64,000 nucleotides of DNA. Origin: Gnetum montanum. Its lineage: Eukaryota > Streptophyta > Gnetopsida > Gnetales > Gnetaceae. Below are positions 59,770 to 64,000 of the stretch, piece by piece. Position 1 is the first letter of the stretch, and each line of letters begins with the position of its first letter. The notes under the pieces were generated by a model. It saw only the letters and a list, made by a program, of their open reading frames with translations. It was not told the DNA's origin and did not search any database. The stretch lies in assembly GCA_015680685.1 (NCBI GenBank), contig MNCI01008068.1, positions 154,804-218,803 on the forward strand, read 5' to 3'. A program made the position numbers and the translations under genes.

Positions 59770-60580
59770 TGATGGAGTTTTGACCCGCAATGATATCTGG
59801 GGACCAAGAACTTGTTCATACTTCATGCAAGCAAACATCTCTTGAACACATCATTCTACTATTTCTTTCTGTCTCTATACAAAGAAAACCTTACCCCCCA
59901 CAAACAGTTTCTAATGAGCTGTGCCCTTTTGGTCTTAACCCCAATATTGTGGTGCATGTATTTGTGGTAATTCTTGTGTTATGCATGACACCTCTTCTGA
60001 TGGAGCTGGTGGAATGTTACGTTTCCCTTCATTAATGCATATGACATTCAACCACAGTACGAGTCCCCTTCCCTTCATCTTGGTTTTCGCAAGGTTTATT
60101 TTGGGAGTTTACTCTCACATTGTGAAATGGTTCAACCTAAGGTATTGGAACTTAGTTTTTCTTTAATAAGAAAAGCCCAAAGGAAATCCTGGTTCTATTT
60201 TGCCCAGGTTGACTCCAAAATTCAAATTACATTTTAAAAAATTACCATGAAAGTGACTCAAGTTTGTTGCCACTTAAAAACTTATCCTTGTAATTTTTAA
60301 TTTTTCCCAAATTTTCAACGTTTATTGCCATGCAAAGCAAAATAGCTCACTATATTAATTATTTCAAGTAATTTACTCCAACAATATTCTATTCTTCTTC
60401 CACAATTAGAATAAATACAGATAAAGGGGGTCTCCTTGTGATTTGAATGTTATCTTCCTTGTATCCATTTGCAAGAAAGAGCAACGTATAACATTATTTT
60501 AATTTTCTAATTCAGTGCAAGAAATCAAATCTCTGTAAAACCAGCTTTATATAACTCTAATTAATTAAGTCTATCACATC
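59770..60580. other. Unassigned DNA downstream of the gene
   Basis: Short open frames (59790-60035, 59981-60166) show no recognised motif. No repeat relation to other parts of the window was noticed. Confidence 0.4.
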
Positions 60581-60589
60581 TCACTATTT

Positions 60590-61000
60590 TTTGAAGTGCA
60601 GCTAAGTGAAATAACTCCTAAACCAAAATGATATAATCCAAAATATGTCTATGATGAACAAAACCTACTTGTTTAGGAGTATCTCTAATTTGTAAAGATA
60701 GCAATAGCAATCTAGCTAAAATTTTATAAACAGATGAATAGAGATTAATAGGCCTGAAATTTATAATGTTTTGAGCATCCTTTGTAGGTAACAAAGTTAT
60801 CTAAATGATTTTAAAATCACCAACTTATCTAAGATTCATAAATTATATCATAAATGTCTTGCTTAACTACATGCTAGAATATCTTTTAAAAATTAGTATA
60901 AAACCCATCCATACTCGATTTATTATTGGGCATATCAAAGATTTTGCATATATTAAGGGTGAAAAGTTATCTATTAGAAAAAGTTATCTATTCGAATCTT
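60590..61000 (-). mobile_element. LINE reverse transcriptase fragment, minus strand
   Basis: On the minus strand: NNKSSMDGFYTNF (about 60930-60890), ITLLPTKDAQNIINFRPINL and YSSVYKILARL (about 60805-60700), then TPKQVGFVHHRHILDYIIL (about 60665-60600). These are consecutive N-terminal blocks of plant LINE RT. Broken by stops. It is a different copy from L1. Confidence 0.75.
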
Positions 61001-61099
61001 TCAAGAAGAAAGAACAAAATTGCTATCATTTTGCTTCTAGCTTAATTTTATTTATATTTTTGTTAGAAATACAACCAAAAAATTTAATAATAAATTAAG

Positions 61100-61950
61100 A
61101 TTTGATATGCAGCCAAAATTCCCTTGCACTCATTCAGCAAGTGTTTTACACCACTATATGGAAAGCACCAAAAATTGGGATTGTTTTGCAAATTTTATTT
61201 GGAGCTAAATGGAAAGTTACATTTAGAAAATTGGATAGTACATTTTAAATTAGACAAAAAGGCGTAAAAGCACATCAAAGCAAAGCAGGAACCAAGAAGA
61301 TAGGCTAATGTGAAAAAAGTCAAACATAAGGCCTCGAATGTTTTTTTTTTTTTTTTTTTTGTTAATGATTTTTATAAGAAAATAGAAACAAAGGAGAAAA
61401 ATTTGTATAGAAACTAGAAAAAATAAAATACAAGAAATATAAAAAGATAGACCATGTTAAATACATTGAGGCAAATGAAAGGATAGTCATAAAAGATAGT
61501 GAAATTTTGCATAGTAGAAAAAATTATTTTTAAAATTATCAAAAAAAAAAAAAGAATTTTTAATGAAATCTAAAAGGAAACTAAATTTTGGATTGTTTAA
61601 TGATTCTCCTTTTTGTAGTGAAGATAACTTTATCTAACACAAGAAAATGAAAAACAATTAGACTATTCCCATAGGAGCTTGAAAAGCATTGGAAGATATA
61701 GAAGTCTCATGGCTGATACAATTATGTAACAAAAGTTTGAAGGGCAAAGAATGCCTATTTTAACAAAATTTTGAATGATAAAAAACCATCTAAACTAAAA
61801 CTAAAACTAAAACTGAAATTGTATTGCAATTGTAAATCCTTTGTTTCTATTGGAGGAAAAATATACATACTATGAGTTTTGAAAATATCATTAAGAAAAT
61901 TACCACTTGTTTTTTGGTATTATTTAAAACAAATCAACCCAATTTGCATT
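61100..61950. other. AT-rich DNA, likely LINE-derived, unassigned
   Basis: Contains a 20-base T run (61341-61360) and short A runs. No coding motif seen. Confidence 0.4.
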
Positions 61951-61959
61951 TGTTATAAC

Positions 61960-62105
61960 CCATCCATGTTTAATGTGCTCCAATACCAGATATTGCAAAA
62001 AAAAAAAATGGGGTCTTCATTGTCAATGCTATTTGTATTGCACAATTTGCATATTCATTCTTCACAAGGAATTTTGAGCCATCTACCTATTTTAGGTCTC
62101 TAAAG
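61960..62105 (-). mobile_element. LINE C-terminal zinc-motif fragment, minus strand
   Basis: On the minus strand at about 62095-62000: GRWLKIPCEE, then ICKLCNTNSIDNEDPIFFFC. This resembles the C-terminal Cys/His motif of plant LINE ORF2 proteins (CxxC, acidic stretch, HFLF.C), with the His lost. Confidence 0.5.
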
Positions 62106-62149
62106 ACACTGTTATGGGATGGAGAATTGCTTAAAATTTTACCTAAAAA

Positions 62150-62785
62150 TTTAAGAAAGCAGTGTTACGCAATGTTGTTCCCATCTACAAGGACAAAAGA
62201 GACATACAAAATTGTGCAAAGCATAGAAGGATCAAGCTTATCAGCCATACTATGAAGCTTTGGGAGTTAGAGAGTATTGTCACATAATCGAATCATCGAT
62301 ATTAGAAAACCAATTTGTATATATGCAAGGAGATCTACTATAACAACTATTTATTGATATGATAAGCTATTGCAATACCACCTATAGAATTACATTTGCT
62401 TTTCCAATCACAATAGGTCTACATTAAAAGTCATCCTCAAGACCTTATTTATTTGTTATTGTTATGGATAAATTAATTAAGGAAATATAAGATAAACCCC
62501 CGTGGTGTGTAGTGTTTGCAGATAATATTGTGTTGGTGGATACATCTCAAGCAAATATTGCTTCTAAAATAAAAAAAATGGCAACATACTCCAGAATCAA
62601 AAGGTTTAAAAATTAATAGAAGTAATAATTCAAGACCAAAAAAGTCCCTCATTGCAAACTGCTCTCTTACCTAAAATCAAAGTTCCAATTAAATAAAGAA
62701 ATTGATAAGGATTTAAAAAATAGAATTTTCATTTTATACTATAAAGGAATCCCAATAAAACTAAAGGGAAAATTTTCTAAAATAG
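62150..62785 (+). mobile_element. LINE reverse transcriptase fragment, plus strand, internally deleted
   Basis: 62165-62270 reads VVPIYKDKRDIQNCAKHRRIKL and then SHTMKLWE. 62390-62560 reads FPITIGLH and PYLFVIVMDKLIKEI, with PPWCVVFADNIVLVDTSQAN in place of the FADD active site. Blocks between them are missing or scrambled. Element G is inserted at 62786, so the remaining 3' part may lie beyond it. Confidence 0.75.
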
Positions 62786-63649
62786 TGATGAGCAGCAAGG
62801 TACCCCTATGCCCAACCATACGAATACGAGCGTTCACACGCGATCAAGTCAAACTCCGAGGATTAAGTGCTTATGCACCTAAGCAGAACAAGGATGAGTT
62901 ATGCAATCGTTATTTTCCCAAGCTTACTTGTAAGACACAATTGTATGCTTAATTAAACTTGAGGTATATGATTTTTTTGTGTTTTTTTTAATATTTTCTA
63001 TCTTAGTCTCTTAAGTGTGTGAAATGAAAAGATTTAGTTAACTGATGGGTTTTTGTAACTTTAATGTTGATTGAATCCTAACACCAGCATTCGTTCCCAC
63101 TCTCCAGACACATCATGAACCAATGTAACACTACTGGGATTACCAAACGCTAGTCATTATTGGGTTACCAAGTGTTCCACGTATGCTTGGCGTAATCGTT
63201 CTGAGTGTGCTAATTCGTTGATAATTAATAATTCTATAGAAATAACATTAATTAACTAATGAGAGCATCAAATAATAGTAAATAACATTAAATGCAATAG
63301 TTAAGCTATTCTGAATGTTGCAAGGTGTATCACAAAGTTCGTCTTTATTTCTGGACACAAGGTGTGCTCAAGTACACAATGCTCGAATAAAGATGCATTC
63401 AGTCTATGACTCCTACTACGGGCACTCAAAAATAATTCTAACTCTAGAAGAGAAAAACTACAAGAGTTCGGCTAAAGGATTGAAAAAATACTATGCAAAA
63501 CCAAGCGCCCTTGTCCCTTATTTATAAACAACAAGACAGGCTTTGACATCGCATGTCTGATGTTGCTTGGTCGATTTCATATCATGTATCCGATATCGGG
63601 GTCTGATATCAGGGGTTCAATATCAGGTCATTTATTTGGTGATTCATCA
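62786..63649 (-). repeat. 3' LTR of element G
   Basis: 864 bp, TGATGA to a decayed CTCATCA end. U3 has GATATC at 63605-63610 and 63592-63597 and TATAAAT on the minus strand at about 63526-63520. Confidence 0.88.
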
Positions 63650-64000
63650 TACCCCCATGATGGAATGAAAACTCATCCTTGAGTTCCTTACAAAATATTG
63701 GGAAGGTATGGGATTATTGATTGAATGACAACTAACAGTGACATGGAATGACAAACTTAAAATGCCCGGTGAATGGATCGACAAACATATTACAACATTG
63801 GTATTTATAATCATTGTGGTGAACACTGTACATAAATGACATCCAGACCCTCATTTGATAGCTTGAAGAGAGAGAGAGAAAAGAAAATAAGGTGCATTAT
63901 TGCTGATGTCAAAAATGTGCACACTGTTGTTCATCCATGGCCACATGACTAAGCTTGTTCCTTGCTTAAATGCTCTTGCTCCAGTCCATTCTGAGTGCTC
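62786..64000 (-). mobile_element. Element G: 3' end of an Athila-like element, continues past the window
   Basis: On the minus strand: internal 3' end (64000-63661), polypurine tract (ATCATGGGGGTA, 63661-63650) and 3' LTR (63649-62786). The end fits the B-type subfamily. The five bases at 62781-62785 (AATAG) should recur at the far end if it is intact. Confidence 0.8.

Overview
The window is plant nuclear DNA, almost all of it old, nested transposable elements, with one recognisable host-type gene. The elements are plant Ty3/gypsy families (an Athila-like family with a tRNA-Asp primer site and a Tat/Ogre-like family), a Ty1/copia element with the initiator-Met primer site, several LINEs and a tRNA-derived SINE-like repeat. 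The depth of nesting, the many decayed copies and a possible ~3 kb intron in the only gene suggest a large, slowly purged genome such as that of a gymnosperm. That last step is inference; nothing here fixes the species.

Layout. 1-3327: minus-strand Athila-like element A (gag, primer site, 5' LTR truncated at its U3 side). 3335-16712: plus-strand Athila-like element H, interrupted by the pol-less Tat/Ogre-like element C (about 3430-11501). H keeps only its 3' half: spacer, internal TATA region, 3' ORF and 3' LTR. 16713-21950: unassigned AT-rich DNA with a small array of tRNA-derived repeats (17464-18085). 21950-37810: plus-strand LINE (L1), split by the complete minus-strand Athila-like element F (23825-36985, CTAAT target duplications). 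37811-39440: minus-strand LINE ORF1 fragment. 39458-45748: complete copia element (GCTTA target duplications). 46036-54671: complete pol-less Athila-like element B (AGTAC target duplications). 55996-56496: DUF538 gene with a signal peptide. 60590-62785: decayed LINE pieces on both strands. 62786-64000: 3' LTR and internal end of minus-strand Athila-like element G, which continues past the window.

Most notable signal. Copies F, H and B of the Athila-like family carry a long 3' ORF in the env position: an N-terminal domain resembling the plant 'putative transposon protein' domain, then long coiled coils. Upstream of it each copy has a TATA box and a GTAAG splice-donor-like site at similar spacing. 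Next to that internal TATA box each copy carries the same palindromic motif as the U3 of its own LTR: CATCGATG in F and H, GATATC-type in B. This suggests a two-promoter retroelement whose two promoters share family-specific control sites and change together. The 3' ORF is kept in B, which has no pol.

All element ORFs are broken by stops or frameshifts, so no copy here looks autonomous today. Assembly caveats: N runs at 10746-11208 and 50434-50454, single N at 13800 and 54918, and a 60-bp duplication around 13800 that looks like an unmerged contig overlap.
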